From Aeromicrobium sp. Root495 (GTDB lineage Bacteria; Actinomycetota; Actinomycetes; Propionibacteriales; Nocardioidaceae): DNA of 64,000 bases. The DNA is taken from contig NZ_LMFJ01000001.1 of assembly GCF_001426755.1 (NCBI RefSeq), positions 291,514-355,513 on the forward strand, given 5' to 3'. The translations under genes were made by a program, and so were the position numbers. The notes under the pieces are model-generated. The model had not been told where the DNA came from. It worked only from the letters and a program-made list of their open reading frames with translations, and searched no databases. How positions within the stretch are numbered: position 1 is the first letter of the stretch; each line of letters opens with the position of its first letter. Positions 42,498 through 51,395 of this stretch are shown piece by piece.

Positions 42498-43181
42498 CTA
42501 CTTCATCGGGCGGGCGTTGGCGTCGCGCTGGACCACGACCGCCTCGGCGACCTCGATGAGCTTCTGGTTCTCGTGCTGGGAGATCCGCCGCAGGAACTCG
42601 AAGGCGGCGTCGGAGTCGATGTCGAACTTCTGCATCAGGATGCCCTGCGCCTGGCCGATGATCGTGCGGGAGTCGAGCGCGGTCTGCAGTCCCGCAGCGC
42701 GGTCGGCCGCGGCGAAGGCCGCCGTGGCATGGGCCGCGAGCAGCTCGGCCACCTCGGCGTCGGCCTGGGTGAAGGCGCTCGGCCGGTCGGCATAGATGTT
42801 GAGGGAGCCGTAGCCGCGGGCCTTGGTGGCGAGCCGCACGCCCAAGGCGCTGTGGATCCCGATCTCTGCCGCCGCTGGGCCCCAGCGCGGCCAGCGGGGG
42901 TCCGTGGCGGTGTCGTCGGCGTGGTACGTGGCGCGACCCGTGATGGCGTCGAGGCACGGGCCCTCGTCGAACGTCACCTGGAGCTGGTGGGCCTGGTCGA
43001 CGCGCGGGGTGGTGGCTGCGGGCGTCTCGACGCGGGAGCGCGTGTGGATGCGCATGATCCCGGCGTCGTCGGCTCCGAGCGCGAGTCGCGCGTACTGGCT
43101 GACCCGCTCGAGCATCGACGACGGGTCGCCGTCCTGCTCGAGCTCGAGAGCCATGGTGGCGAGCATCCTGGGAACGTCCAT
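42498..43181 (-). CDS. GAF and ANTAR domain transcription antitermination regulator
   Basis: A 227-residue regulator. The GAF domain (about residues 20-155) senses a small molecule or partner. The C-terminal ANTAR domain (about 160-220; LQTALDSRTIIGQAQGILMQKFDIDSDAAFEFLRRISQHEN) binds paired RNA hairpins and prevents termination. There is no receiver domain. Such proteins act in trans, and no target hairpin pair is obvious next to it. The small DUF1059 gene lies upstream on the same strand, with 76 bases between. Confidence 0.88.
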   Translation of the reverse strand: MDVPRMLATMALELEQDGDPSSMLERVSQYARLALGADDAGIMRIHTRSRVETPAATTPRVDQAHQLQVTFDEGPCLDAITGRATYHADDTATDPRWPRWGPAAAEIGIHSALGVRLATKARGYGSLNIYADRPSAFTQADAEVAELLAAHATAAFAAADRAAGLQTALDSRTIIGQAQGILMQKFDIDSDAAFEFLRRISQHENQKLIEVAEAVVVQRDANARPMK

Positions 43182-43257
43182 GGAGGCCTCCTCGGTCTCG
43201 TCGGTACGCCGCCCATCGTCGCGCGTCCGCGCGGCAGCCGCACCTCCAGACGGGGTG

Positions 43258-43404
43258 TCAGACCACCATCGTGAGGATCATCTCGCGGCTGTACTCGCGT
43301 CCGGGGTGCGCCTCGGCCAGGTGGGCCTGGGTGAGGCTGACGATCTCGTCCTCGTCGGCGCCCACCAGGTTGGCGCCGCAGGGGCAGCTGAGCGACTTGG
43401 TCAT
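43258..43404 (-). CDS. DUF1059 family small protein
   Basis: A 48-residue protein that begins MTKSLSCPCGANLVGADEDE and ends REMILTMVV. C7 and C9 form the CXCG motif of the DUF1059 family, and the HLAEAH histidines could complete a metal site. A very strong ribosome site (GAGGAGGA) precedes the ATG, which supports expression. The family function is unknown. It may form a unit with the downstream GAF-ANTAR gene. Confidence 0.8.
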   Translation of the reverse strand: MTKSLSCPCGANLVGADEDEIVSLTQAHLAEAHPGREYSREMILTMVV

Positions 43405-43554
43405 GGTTCCTCCTCGATCCGGTGGTGCTGTCAGTCTCCAGCATCGACCCCGTCGGGGCAGCCCGAGCCGTGACCACCGTCACCGTGGTGAGGTCGTGAG
43501 GTGGAGTTCACGTCGTGGGGCAGGCGGCGGCCGTCATCCTGAAACGGTGCTCCG

Positions 43555-43812
43555 TCAGTGTGGGTCCGGTGAGGACGAGTCCCGTGCTGCCACGACCCGC
43601 TCGACGGCGGCCACGACCTCCTCGAGCGTGCGACCCTGCGCGAGAGCTGCCCCGGCGAGGAACGTCGTGAGCGGGGCGGCCGGCCGGACCACGGCGTGGG
43701 CTGCGGTTCCGGCCAGGTCGAGGAGGGTCTCGACATCGGTCTCGACCGTGAGGCCCAGCTCCTGGGAGACCTCGAAGACCCAGGCCTGGAGGACGCTGTC
43801 GTGATCGCTCAC
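43555..43812 (-). CDS. DUF6457 domain protein linked to MobA
   Basis: An 85-residue protein that starts (GTG) SDHDSVLQAWVFEVSQELGL and contains an APLTTFLAGAALAQG helix. It matches the small DUF6457-type protein that follows, or is fused to, mobA in actinobacteria. Its GTG overlaps the mobA stop by four bases, so it is translated with MobA and probably helps molybdenum-cofactor guanylylation or delivery. The exact role is unknown. Confidence 0.78.
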   Translation of the reverse strand: MSDHDSVLQAWVFEVSQELGLTVETDVETLLDLAGTAAHAVVRPAAPLTTFLAGAALAQGRTLEEVVAAVERVVAARDSSSPDPH

Positions 43813-44354
43813 AGCTCGATCCCGAAACGTTCTGCGTCGGCCGGGACGTCCACGTCGTGGGCCTCCACCCGGACCTGGCGGAGCGCGATGCCGTCCACGA
43901 GTCGTCTCATGCTGCCACCCTGCAGGTCGCACCGGGTGCGCGCAAGGAGCTCGGCTCCCGGGTACACCGCCAGCAGGTACTGCTCGCGTCCCTCGGCGTC
44001 GACGGCGATGGCCGGACCGCCGGCGGCGCGCACCAGGGCGAAGGCGGCGGCCACCTCGGGCACGTCGCACGCGAGGACCGCCACGAGGTCGGCCGGCTCG
44101 CCCAGCGCGGAGAGGCCTGCCCCGACGGCTGACGCAGGTCCGCTGCCCACGGGGTCCTCGACGGCGTGCAGCAGGCCCTCGACCGGGGGCCGGTCGCCCA
44201 CCACCACGATGCGCCTCGCGCCGGCGACGGCATCGACGGTGTGCTGCAGCAGGGTCGCCCCGCCGTGCACGAGCGAGGCCTTGTCGACGCCTCCCAAGCG
44301 GGACCCGCGACCACCGGCGAGGATAATGGCGTCGAAGGGTGGTCCCGGTGTCAT
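43809..44354 (-). CDS. mobA: Molybdenum cofactor guanylyltransferase MobA
   Basis: A 181-residue nucleotidyltransferase that adds GMP to Mo-molybdopterin, giving the bis-MGD cofactor needed by NasA downstream. The loop LAGGRGSRLGGVDKA (residues 12-26) is the GTP-binding signature, and VLACDVPEV is the metal-binding segment. It is divergent from moaA (51 bases between starts), placing cofactor synthesis next to the nitrate operon. Confidence 0.9.
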   Translation of the reverse strand: MTPGPPFDAIILAGGRGSRLGGVDKASLVHGGATLLQHTVDAVAGARRIVVVGDRPPVEGLLHAVEDPVGSGPASAVGAGLSALGEPADLVAVLACDVPEVAAAFALVRAAGGPAIAVDAEGREQYLLAVYPGAELLARTRCDLQGGSMRRLVDGIALRQVRVEAHDVDVPADAERFGIEL

Positions 44355-44405
44355 GCACGCGATTGTGCCCGACCCACCAGCAGCCGCCCCGAAGGATGTG
44401 ACGCG

Positions 44406-45458
44406 ATGAGCACGATGCTCCAGTGGCCCGCGTCCCGACCCGCCCGTCCCGGCGACCCCCTCGTGGACTCGTTCGGTCGTGTCCACTCCGACCTGCGTGT
44501 CTCCCTCACCGACCGCTGCTCCCTGCGCTGCACGTACTGCATGCCCGAGCAGGGCAACCTGTGGCTCGAGCGGTCCACCCTGCTCGACGCCGCCGAGATC
44601 GAGGCCATCGCCCGCGTGGCAGCGCTCGACGGCGTCGACACCTTCCGCCTCACCGGTGGCGAGCCGCTCCTGCGCCGCGACCTCGCCGAGATCGTCCGTC
44701 GACTCGCGGCGCTCACGGTCGGGGGACGACCCGTCGAGGTCAGCATGACCACCAACGGCATCGGCCTGGCCGGCCGGATCGACGAGCTGGCTGCTGCCGG
44801 CCTGTCCCGCGTCAACATCAGCCTCGACACCGTGCGCGCCGACCGGTTCGCCGAGCTCACCAAGCGCGACCGCCTGGCCGACGTGCTCGACGGCATCCGT
44901 GCCGCGGCTGCGTCGGGTCTGCGTCCGCTCAAGCTCAACACGGTGGCCATGCGCGGTGTCAACGACGACGAGCTCCACGACCTCGTCGACCTGGCCGTCG
45001 AGCACGGGGCCGAGCTGCGCTTCATCGAGCAGATGCCGCTCGACGCGGGCCACACGTGGGACCGCTCCACGATGCTCACGCGCGACGAGATCCTCGAGAC
45101 GCTCTCCGCGCGCTGGCGCCTCACCGAGGTCGACGGGCGCGGCGACTCCCCGGCCGAACGGTTCCACCTCGACGGCGGCCCGCACACGGTGGGCGTCATC
45201 GCTGCGGTCACGGCACCGTTCTGCGGGGCGTGCAACCGGCTCCGACTCACGGCCGACGGCCAGGTCCGGAACTGTCTCTTCGCCCGCGACGAGCTCGACC
45301 TGCGCCGCGTGCTCCGCTCCGAGCTCTCCGGCACGGAGCGCGACGCTGCCCTCGACAGCGTCCTGCGCGCCTCGGTGCTGGGCAAGCAGGCCGGCCACGG
45401 CATCGACGACCCGGAGTTCCTCCAGCCCGGACGCGGCATGAACGCCATCGGTGGCTGA
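44406..45458 (+). CDS. moaA: GTP 3',8-cyclase MoaA
   Basis: A 350-residue radical-SAM enzyme, first step of molybdenum cofactor synthesis. The N-terminal [4Fe-4S] cluster uses C38, C42 and C45 (CSLRCTYC). The C-terminal cluster uses C273, C276 and C290 (FCGACNRLRL...RNC). The chain ends GMNAIGG; the terminal Gly-Gly is essential in MoaA. An eight-base overlap joins it to moeA. moaC, moaD, moaE and moaB are not in the window. Confidence 0.96.
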   Translation: MSTMLQWPASRPARPGDPLVDSFGRVHSDLRVSLTDRCSLRCTYCMPEQGNLWLERSTLLDAAEIEAIARVAALDGVDTFRLTGGEPLLRRDLAEIVRRLAALTVGGRPVEVSMTTNGIGLAGRIDELAAAGLSRVNISLDTVRADRFAELTKRDRLADVLDGIRAAAASGLRPLKLNTVAMRGVNDDELHDLVDLAVEHGAELRFIEQMPLDAGHTWDRSTMLTRDEILETLSARWRLTEVDGRGDSPAERFHLDGGPHTVGVIAAVTAPFCGACNRLRLTADGQVRNCLFARDELDLRRVLRSELSGTERDAALDSVLRASVLGKQAGHGIDDPEFLQPGRGMNAIGG

Positions 45459-46719
45459 CGTGGCTGCTCCGCACGTGGGCGCGGGCACGGTCTCCGTCCA
45501 GGAGCACCTGCGGCGGATCCTCGACGCCACCCGGCGTCTCCCCTCGGAGCGGGTCCCGCTCCGAGCGGCAGCCGGCCGGACCCTCGCCGCCGACCTCCGA
45601 GCCGTCCTGGCCGTCCCCGCCTTCGACAACTCGGCCATGGACGGCTTCGCGGTCCGCTGGGCCGACGTCGCGCAGGCCTCGGGCGACTCCCCGGTCGTGC
45701 TCGACGTCGTGGGCGACCTCCCCGCCGGCTCCGAGCACGATCCCGCCCTCGGCCCGGGCCAGGCCGTGCGCATCATGACCGGATCGGTCGTCCCCACCCA
45801 GGCCGACACCGTCGTCCCTCTCGAGGACACGCGCGAAGGTCTGGTCGACGGGCAGGCCCATGTCACCGTCCTGACGGCCCCCCGTCACGAGGGCCGGCAC
45901 GTGCGTCGCCTCGGCGAGGACGTCGCGGTGGGCGACCCGCTGCTCCGGGCCGGGACCCGCCTCGGCCCGCGCCACGTGGCGGCGGCGCTCTCGGCCGGTC
46001 ACACCGAGGTCGAGGTCGTCCGCACCCCGCGCCTCGCCGTGTTCTCCACCGGCAGCGAGCTCGTCGACGACGGGTCACCACTCGGCCGGGGACAGATCCC
46101 GGAGTCCAACGGCGCGATGATCGCCCAGCTGGCTGCCGAGGCCGGAGTCGAGGTGGTCCACACGGGCGTCGTGCCCGACGACGACGGGCACCTCGTGGAG
46201 GTCCTGCGAGAGGTCCGGCACGACACCGACGTCGTGGTCCTCACGGGCGGTGTGAGCGCAGGTGCCTACGACGTCGTGAAGTCCGCCCTCGGCAGCACCG
46301 GCGAGATGGGGTTCTGGACGGTGCGGATGCAGCCGGGCAAGCCGCAGGGCTTCGGCGTCACGGCCGACGGCCGCCTCCTCGTCGGACTTCCGGGCAACCC
46401 GGTGGGCGCGGCCGTGTCGTGGGAGGTCTTCGTCCGGCCCGCGCTCCTGACCATGCAGGGCCGCTCCGACGCCCACCGCCGCGTGGTCCGGCTCCCCGTC
46501 ACCGACGGCTGGCCCTCCTCGGAGGGCCGGACCCAGTACGTGGCGGTCGAGCTCGACACGTCCGACCCGGGGCAGTGGCGGGTGCGCCCGGTCTCGGTCG
46601 GCTGCTCCGGCTCGCACCTCGTGGCCTCCCTCGCGCGGGCCGACGGCTACGCCGTGCTGCCCGAGGAGACCACTCAGGTGGAGGCCGGCGACCTCGTCGA
46701 CGTCCTGCTGGTGGACTGA
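45451..46719 (+). CDS. moeA: Molybdopterin molybdenumtransferase MoeA
   Basis: A 422-residue enzyme that inserts molybdate into adenylylated molybdopterin. The segments PAFDNSAMDGFAV, GQAVRIMTGSVVPTQADTVVPLED, FSTGSELVDDG...IPESNGAMI and LTGGVSAGAYDVVKSAL follow the MoeA order, and VGLPGNPVGAAVSWEVFVRP closes the core. GTG start inside moaA. Its 3' end overlaps the convergent chelatase gene by 46 bases. Confidence 0.95.
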   Translation: MADVAAPHVGAGTVSVQEHLRRILDATRRLPSERVPLRAAAGRTLAADLRAVLAVPAFDNSAMDGFAVRWADVAQASGDSPVVLDVVGDLPAGSEHDPALGPGQAVRIMTGSVVPTQADTVVPLEDTREGLVDGQAHVTVLTAPRHEGRHVRRLGEDVAVGDPLLRAGTRLGPRHVAAALSAGHTEVEVVRTPRLAVFSTGSELVDDGSPLGRGQIPESNGAMIAQLAAEAGVEVVHTGVVPDDDGHLVEVLREVRHDTDVVVLTGGVSAGAYDVVKSALGSTGEMGFWTVRMQPGKPQGFGVTADGRLLVGLPGNPVGAAVSWEVFVRPALLTMQGRSDAHRRVVRLPVTDGWPSSEGRTQYVAVELDTSDPGQWRVRPVSVGCSGSHLVASLARADGYAVLPEETTQVEAGDLVDVLLVD

Positions 46720-47390
46720 CCCGACTGCAGGGCGCGCTCGACCACGAGGTCGACGACCGCCTCGTGCGGCCCGATGACGCCGGCCACGAGGTCGGCGCCG
46801 GCGGCCCGGGCGTCCTCGGCCACGCGGTCGGCGAAGTGGCCCGCAGCCAGGAGGTAGGGCGAGACGGCGTGTCCGGGCCGGATGACGTCGCGCGGTCGGG
46901 GGAGCGACCCGGCGAAGGCGGCCACCTCGACGGGGGCCCGCCACAGGGCGGCCAGGAGGTCGGCGGCGCCCTGCAGGTCGGCGGCACCGCGGGGGTCGCG
47001 GGAACCGGCTGAGACGAGCACGACGGGCTGCCCCACCTGGGCCCCGGCCTCGAGGAGGCGGGCCGCGAGGGCCCGGGTCAGGTGGGCGTGCGGACCCAGC
47101 GGCGGGGTGAGCGTGACGGTCCCGGCGGAGCGCAGTGCGGCGGCGGGGAGGTCCACGGCCACGTGGTAGCCGCGGGAGAGCAGCAGCGGGACGACGACGG
47201 TCTCCTCGCCGTCGTGCTGGCCACCGCGGGCGGGCTGGGCCATGACGTCGGCGAGCAGCGGCTCGCACAGCTCGACGTACGAGGACGTGCCGGTGACGCC
47301 GAGCCGGTGCGCGGCAGCCGCCGTGAGCTGCTCGGCCACGAGGTTGCCGGCCGGGTTCCGGGTGCCGTGGGCGACGGTGACGAGGCGCAT
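46674..47390 (-). CDS. Sirohydrochlorin chelatase (CbiX/SirB-like)
   Basis: A 238-residue class II chelatase with two repeats. H8 in VAHGTRN is a metal-binding His, and VVVPLLLSRGYHVAVDLP holds the second. The GSRDPRGA segment starts the second half. It inserts Fe2+ (or Co2+) into sirohydrochlorin. It is the last gene of the nitrate operon and overlaps nnaR by one base within ATCA/TGAT, so the probable product is siroheme for NirB. The C-terminal ~20 residues (SGQSTSRTSTRSPAST) are encoded opposite the end of moeA. Confidence 0.85.
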   Translation of the reverse strand: MRLVTVAHGTRNPAGNLVAEQLTAAAAHRLGVTGTSSYVELCEPLLADVMAQPARGGQHDGEETVVVPLLLSRGYHVAVDLPAAALRSAGTVTLTPPLGPHAHLTRALAARLLEAGAQVGQPVVLVSAGSRDPRGAADLQGAADLLAALWRAPVEVAAFAGSLPRPRDVIRPGHAVSPYLLAAGHFADRVAEDARAAGADLVAGVIGPHEAVVDLVVERALQSGQSTSRTSTRSPAST

Positions 47391-48505
47391 CAGACGTCCA
47401 CCGCCAGGCGGTAGCCGCGCTTCACGACGGTCTGGACGGCACGGGTGCCGAGGGCCGAGCGCAGCCGGGCGACGGCCATCTCCACGGCGTGCTCGGAGCC
47501 GGCCGTGCCGGAGGGGAGCACGGCCAGGAGGGCCTGGCGGGAGACGACGTTGCCGGGGTTGGCCACCAGGATCTGCAGCACGGCGGCCGGCGCCGGGGAG
47601 AGCTTGACGGGCGAGCCGTCCACGAGCACCTCGTCGCCGTGCAGGAGCAGCTGGATGCCGCCCGCCAGCTCCAGCTGCAGCCCGGCCCGGCGCACCGGCA
47701 GCTCGACCTCGAGCTGCCTCACCATGGCCGCGATGCGTGAGCGCTCGGGGAAGATCGTCGGGATGCCCCACAGCTCGAAGGCGGCGGCGGTGACGGGTCC
47801 CACGCACGAGGCCACGGCATCGGCCTGGAAGGCGGCCACGACCTCGTCGCGCAGCCCGGCGGAGATGGCGGCGTCCATGAACGCGGCGGCTGCCGGGGCG
47901 GAGGTGAAGGTGACGGCGTCGACGTGTCCTGCGGCGAGCCGCTCGATCATGCCGAAGATGGGCTCAGGGTCCTCCGCGGGCTCCACGCGGTAGATCGTGA
48001 CCGTCTCCACCCGGGCGCCTTGACGCCTCAGGGCGTGGGCCACCATGGAGAGCGACTGCCCGTGCTCCTGGACGATGATGCGCAGCCCGGTGAGGTCGCG
48101 CCCTCGCAGGTGCGCGAGCACGTCGTCGAAGGACTCCGACTGCGGTGACCAGAGCTCCCGCAGGCCGCGCCGACGCAGGGCGCCGACGCTCTTGGGCCCG
48201 CGCGCGAGGATCTCGGCGGGCTCGAGGTGCATGATCAGCCGGTCGATGAGGCCCCACTCCTCGGCCCGGTCGAACCAGACCTTGATGCCGATGCCCGTGG
48301 TGACCAGCAGCATGTCGACCGGCTCGGCCAGGACCGACTCCGTGGACTCGCGCAGCCGCTGCTCGTCGACGCGGTTGGGGTCGATGGACAACGTCGGCGC
48401 CCACGCCACCTCGGCCCCGCGCCGCTCCAGGAGCGCGATCTGCTCCTCGGCGCGACGGGCCGCGGTGACCCCGATGCTGAAGCCGCTGAGGGGGAGGTCG
48501 CTCAC
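47390..48505 (-). CDS. nnaR: NnaR-type regulator: uroporphyrinogen-III synthase domain fused to an OmpR-like DNA-binding domain
   Basis: A 371-residue fusion. Residues 1-260 are HemD-like (GFSIGVTAARRAEEQIALLERRGAEV, LLVTTGIGIKVWFD, TFTSAPAAAAFM). Residues 275-371 form a winged helix of the OmpR C-terminal type (LSPAPAAVLQILVANPGNVVSRQALLAVLP, VEMAVARLRSALG, VKRGYRLAVDV). This matches NnaR, which activates nitrite/nitrate assimilation with GlnR in Streptomyces and Mycobacterium. Start is a GTG four bases overlapping the nirD stop. It may both sense a tetrapyrrole and regulate the operon it sits in. Confidence 0.85.
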   Translation of the reverse strand: MSDLPLSGFSIGVTAARRAEEQIALLERRGAEVAWAPTLSIDPNRVDEQRLRESTESVLAEPVDMLLVTTGIGIKVWFDRAEEWGLIDRLIMHLEPAEILARGPKSVGALRRRGLRELWSPQSESFDDVLAHLRGRDLTGLRIIVQEHGQSLSMVAHALRRQGARVETVTIYRVEPAEDPEPIFGMIERLAAGHVDAVTFTSAPAAAAFMDAAISAGLRDEVVAAFQADAVASCVGPVTAAAFELWGIPTIFPERSRIAAMVRQLEVELPVRRAGLQLELAGGIQLLLHGDEVLVDGSPVKLSPAPAAVLQILVANPGNVVSRQALLAVLPSGTAGSEHAVEMAVARLRSALGTRAVQTVVKRGYRLAVDV

Positions 48506-48861
48506 GCGCGTCCCGTCCCGGACGCCGGGCCCACGAGGACCTGGCCGTCGCGCACGACGACGGGATAGGTGGTGACGCGCACGGTGTCGTCGTCGAGGCA
48601 CACGCCGGTGCGCAGGTCGAAGGCCTGCTTGTGCAGGGGCGAGGCCACGAACGGCCGGTCGCCGCGCGTGCCCACGATGCCCCGCGACAGCACGGAGGCG
48701 TGGCCGAAGGGGTCGTAGTTGGAGAGCGCGTGCACGTGGTCATCGTAGGTGCGGAAGACGGCCACGACGTCGCCGTGCGCGAGAGCGGCCACGCCGCCCT
48801 CGCGGTCGATGTCCTCGAGCGCGCACACGGCGACGAGCTGTTCGGTGGTGGCGTCGCTCAT
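48502..48861 (-). CDS. nirD: Nitrite reductase small subunit NirD
   Basis: A 119-residue Rieske-fold protein that lacks the Rieske cysteine and histidine ligands, as NirD does (LSNYDPFGHASVLSRGIVG, PLHKQAFDLRTG). It pairs with NirB in NADH-dependent reduction of nitrite to ammonium. It overlaps nirB by four bases and nnaR by four bases, so equal production with NirB is likely. Confidence 0.94.
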   Translation of the reverse strand: MSDATTEQLVAVCALEDIDREGGVAALAHGDVVAVFRTYDDHVHALSNYDPFGHASVLSRGIVGTRGDRPFVASPLHKQAFDLRTGVCLDDDTVRVTTYPVVVRDGQVLVGPASGTGRA

Positions 48862-51395
48862 GACTCACGCACCGAGATCGTCGCGCCGAGGCTCACGGGA
48901 CCCGCGCTGGGTGACGGCACGATCTGGTCGCGCGAGGTGTCGAAGGCGATGTTGGGGTCGGGCGTGCCGGGCGCGTTCACGAAGGACACGAACTTCCTCA
49001 TCTTCTCGGGGTCCTCGATCGTGGCCTTCCACTCGTCGAAGTACGTGTCGACGTGGCGCGCCATCGCCGCCTCGAGCTCGCTGCCGAGCCCCAGGGCGTC
49101 GTCGACGACGATCTCGCGGACCCTCTCGAGACCGCCGTCGAGCGCGCCGATCCAGGTGGAGGTGCGCTGGAGCCGGTCGCCCGTGCGGATGTAGTACATG
49201 AGGAACCGGTCGAGGTAGCGGACGAGCGTGTTGTCGTCGAGGTCGCTCGCGAGGAGCTGGGCGTGCGCCGGCACGGCACCGCCGTTGCCGCCCACGTAGA
49301 GGTTCCAGCCCTTCTCCGTGGCGATGATCCCGAAGTCCTTGCCCCGCGCCTCGGCGCACTCGCGGGCGCAGCCGGAGACGCCGCCCTTGAGCTTGTGGGG
49401 GGACCGCAGCCCGCGGTACCGCAGCTCGAGCGCGATGGCCATGGCCACCGAGTCCTGCACGCCGTAGCGGCACCACGTGGAGCCGACGCACGACTTCACG
49501 GTCCGCAGCGCCTTGCCGTAGGCGTGGCCGGACTCGAACCCGGCGTCCACGAGGCGCTTCCAGATGGCGGGCAGCTGCTCCATGCGGGCGCCGAACATGT
49601 CGATGCGCTGGCCGCCCGTGATCTTCGTGTAGAGCCCGAAGTCGCGGGCCACCTCGCCGATGACGATGAGCTTCTCGGGCGTGATCTCCCCACCCGCGAT
49701 GCGCGGGACGACCGAGTAGGTGCCGTTGCGCTGGATGTTGGCGAGGAAGGCGTCGTTGGTGTCCTGCAGCGGCCGGTTGTCCTGCGCCAGCACGTGCCCG
49801 TTGAGCTGGCTCGCGAGGACGCTCGCCACGACGGGCTTGCAGATGTCGCAGCCGCGCCCGCGGCCGTGCGCCTGCACGATCTCGTCGAAGCTGCGGTAGC
49901 CGTGCACGAGCACGACGTCGAAGAGCTCCGCGCGGGTCATGGAGAAGTGCTCGCACAGCGAGCGGTCCACCACGACGCCCTGGCTCGTGAAGTAGTCCTC
50001 CACGATCTTCTTGACCTGCGGCTTGCATGACCCGCACGTGGCACCGGCCTGCGTGCACGTGGTGACGCACGCCGCGGAGTCGCAGCCACCGTCGACCGCG
50101 CCCTCGATCTCGCCCTTCGTGACGGTGTTGCAGGAGCACACGACCGCCTCGGCCGGCAGCGCGACGGCGGAGGCCCCGCTCGACGCGGGGAGGATGAGCT
50201 CCTCGGGGTTGGCCGGCAGCTCCATGTGGCTCGAGACCATGGCACGCAGCAGCCCGTAGGCGCTCGCGTCGCCCACCAGCACGCCACCGAGCAGGTGCTT
50301 GCCGTCGTCGCTGATGACGAGCTTCTTGTAGACCCCCGCGACGGCGTCGGAGAACACCAGGTCGACCGAGTCGGCGGTGGTGCCGTGCGCGTCGCCGAAG
50401 CTCGCGACGTCGACGCCGAGCAGCTTGAGCTTCGTGGACATGTCGGCGCCCGTGAAGGTGCCGGCGCCGTCGAGCAGCGCGTCGACCACGATCTCGGCCA
50501 TCGTGTAGCCCGGCGCGACCAGGCCGTACATGCGCCCGGCGGGCGCCGCGCACTCGCCGATGGCCCAGACGTGGTCGGCGCTGCTGCGCAGCTGCTCGTC
50601 CACGAGCACGCCGCCGCGCTCGGCCACGGCGATGCCGGCCGCTCGGGCCAGCTGGTCCCGCGGTCGGACGCCGGCGGAGAACACCACCATCTCGAGCGGC
50701 ACGGTCTCGCCCGAGGCGAACGTGAGGCCGGTGACCCGGCCGTCGCCCTCGATGCGCTCGGTGGCCTTGGACGTGTGGATCGTGAGCCCGAGCTTCTCGA
50801 CGTGGCCGGCGAGGATGCGCCCGCCGGCGTCGTCGACCTGGGCCGACATGAGCCGGGGGTTCATCTCGACGACGTGCGTCTCCACCCCCAGCTGACGCAG
50901 CGCGTTGGCCGCCTCCAGCCCGAGGAGCCCGCCGCCGATGACGGCACCGACCGTGGCGCCGGCTGCGGCGTCGCGGATCGCCTCGAGGTCCTCGATCGTG
51001 CGGTAGACGAAGGTGCCCTCGAGGTCGTGGCCGGGGACGGGCGGGACGAACGGTGCCGAGCCGGTGGCCAGCACGAGCTCGTCGTAGGACAGCTCCTCGC
51101 CCGTGGTGAGGACGACGGTGCGCGTGGCCGGGTCGACGGAGGCGGCCGAGGTGCCGAGGCGCAGGCTCACCCGAGGGTCGTCGTAGACGCCACCGGGCAG
51201 CAGGCTGAGCCGGTCGGCGCCCACCTCGAAGAACGACGTGAGGGCGACCCGGTCGTAGGCGGCTCGCACCTCCTCGCCCAGCACGACGATGTCGTACGTC
51301 TCGGACAGGCCGCGCTCGACGGCCGCCTGCACGAAGCGGTGGCCGACCATGCCGTGGCCGACCACGACCAGGCGCTTGCGGAGATGTGGACTCAT
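48858..51395 (-). CDS. nirB: Nitrite reductase large subunit NirB (NADH-dependent, siroheme)
   Basis: An 845-residue enzyme that reduces nitrite to ammonium. Order: FAD/NAD oxidoreductase (VVVGHGMVGHRFVQA, GGGLLGLEAANALRQ), a BFD-type [2Fe-2S] region (VVCSCNTV...CGSC), then the siroheme and [4Fe-4S] core with SCVGSTWCRYGVQDS and GCARECAEARGKDFG, whose four Cys bind the cluster and siroheme iron. Length is normal. The ATG overlaps the stop of the upstream flavoprotein gene by four bases. Confidence 0.96.
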   Translation of the reverse strand: MSPHLRKRLVVVGHGMVGHRFVQAAVERGLSETYDIVVLGEEVRAAYDRVALTSFFEVGADRLSLLPGGVYDDPRVSLRLGTSAASVDPATRTVVLTTGEELSYDELVLATGSAPFVPPVPGHDLEGTFVYRTIEDLEAIRDAAAGATVGAVIGGGLLGLEAANALRQLGVETHVVEMNPRLMSAQVDDAGGRILAGHVEKLGLTIHTSKATERIEGDGRVTGLTFASGETVPLEMVVFSAGVRPRDQLARAAGIAVAERGGVLVDEQLRSSADHVWAIGECAAPAGRMYGLVAPGYTMAEIVVDALLDGAGTFTGADMSTKLKLLGVDVASFGDAHGTTADSVDLVFSDAVAGVYKKLVISDDGKHLLGGVLVGDASAYGLLRAMVSSHMELPANPEELILPASSGASAVALPAEAVVCSCNTVTKGEIEGAVDGGCDSAACVTTCTQAGATCGSCKPQVKKIVEDYFTSQGVVVDRSLCEHFSMTRAELFDVVLVHGYRSFDEIVQAHGRGRGCDICKPVVASVLASQLNGHVLAQDNRPLQDTNDAFLANIQRNGTYSVVPRIAGGEITPEKLIVIGEVARDFGLYTKITGGQRIDMFGARMEQLPAIWKRLVDAGFESGHAYGKALRTVKSCVGSTWCRYGVQDSVAMAIALELRYRGLRSPHKLKGGVSGCARECAEARGKDFGIIATEKGWNLYVGGNGGAVPAHAQLLASDLDDNTLVRYLDRFLMYYIRTGDRLQRTSTWIGALDGGLERVREIVVDDALGLGSELEAAMARHVDTYFDEWKATIEDPEKMRKFVSFVNAPGTPDPNIAFDTSRDQIVPSPSAGPVSLGATISVRES

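Noticed and set aside
44355..44405. Molybdenum-cofactor riboswitch upstream of moaA
   Set aside because: The gap to mobA is only 51 bases, too short for the structured element.
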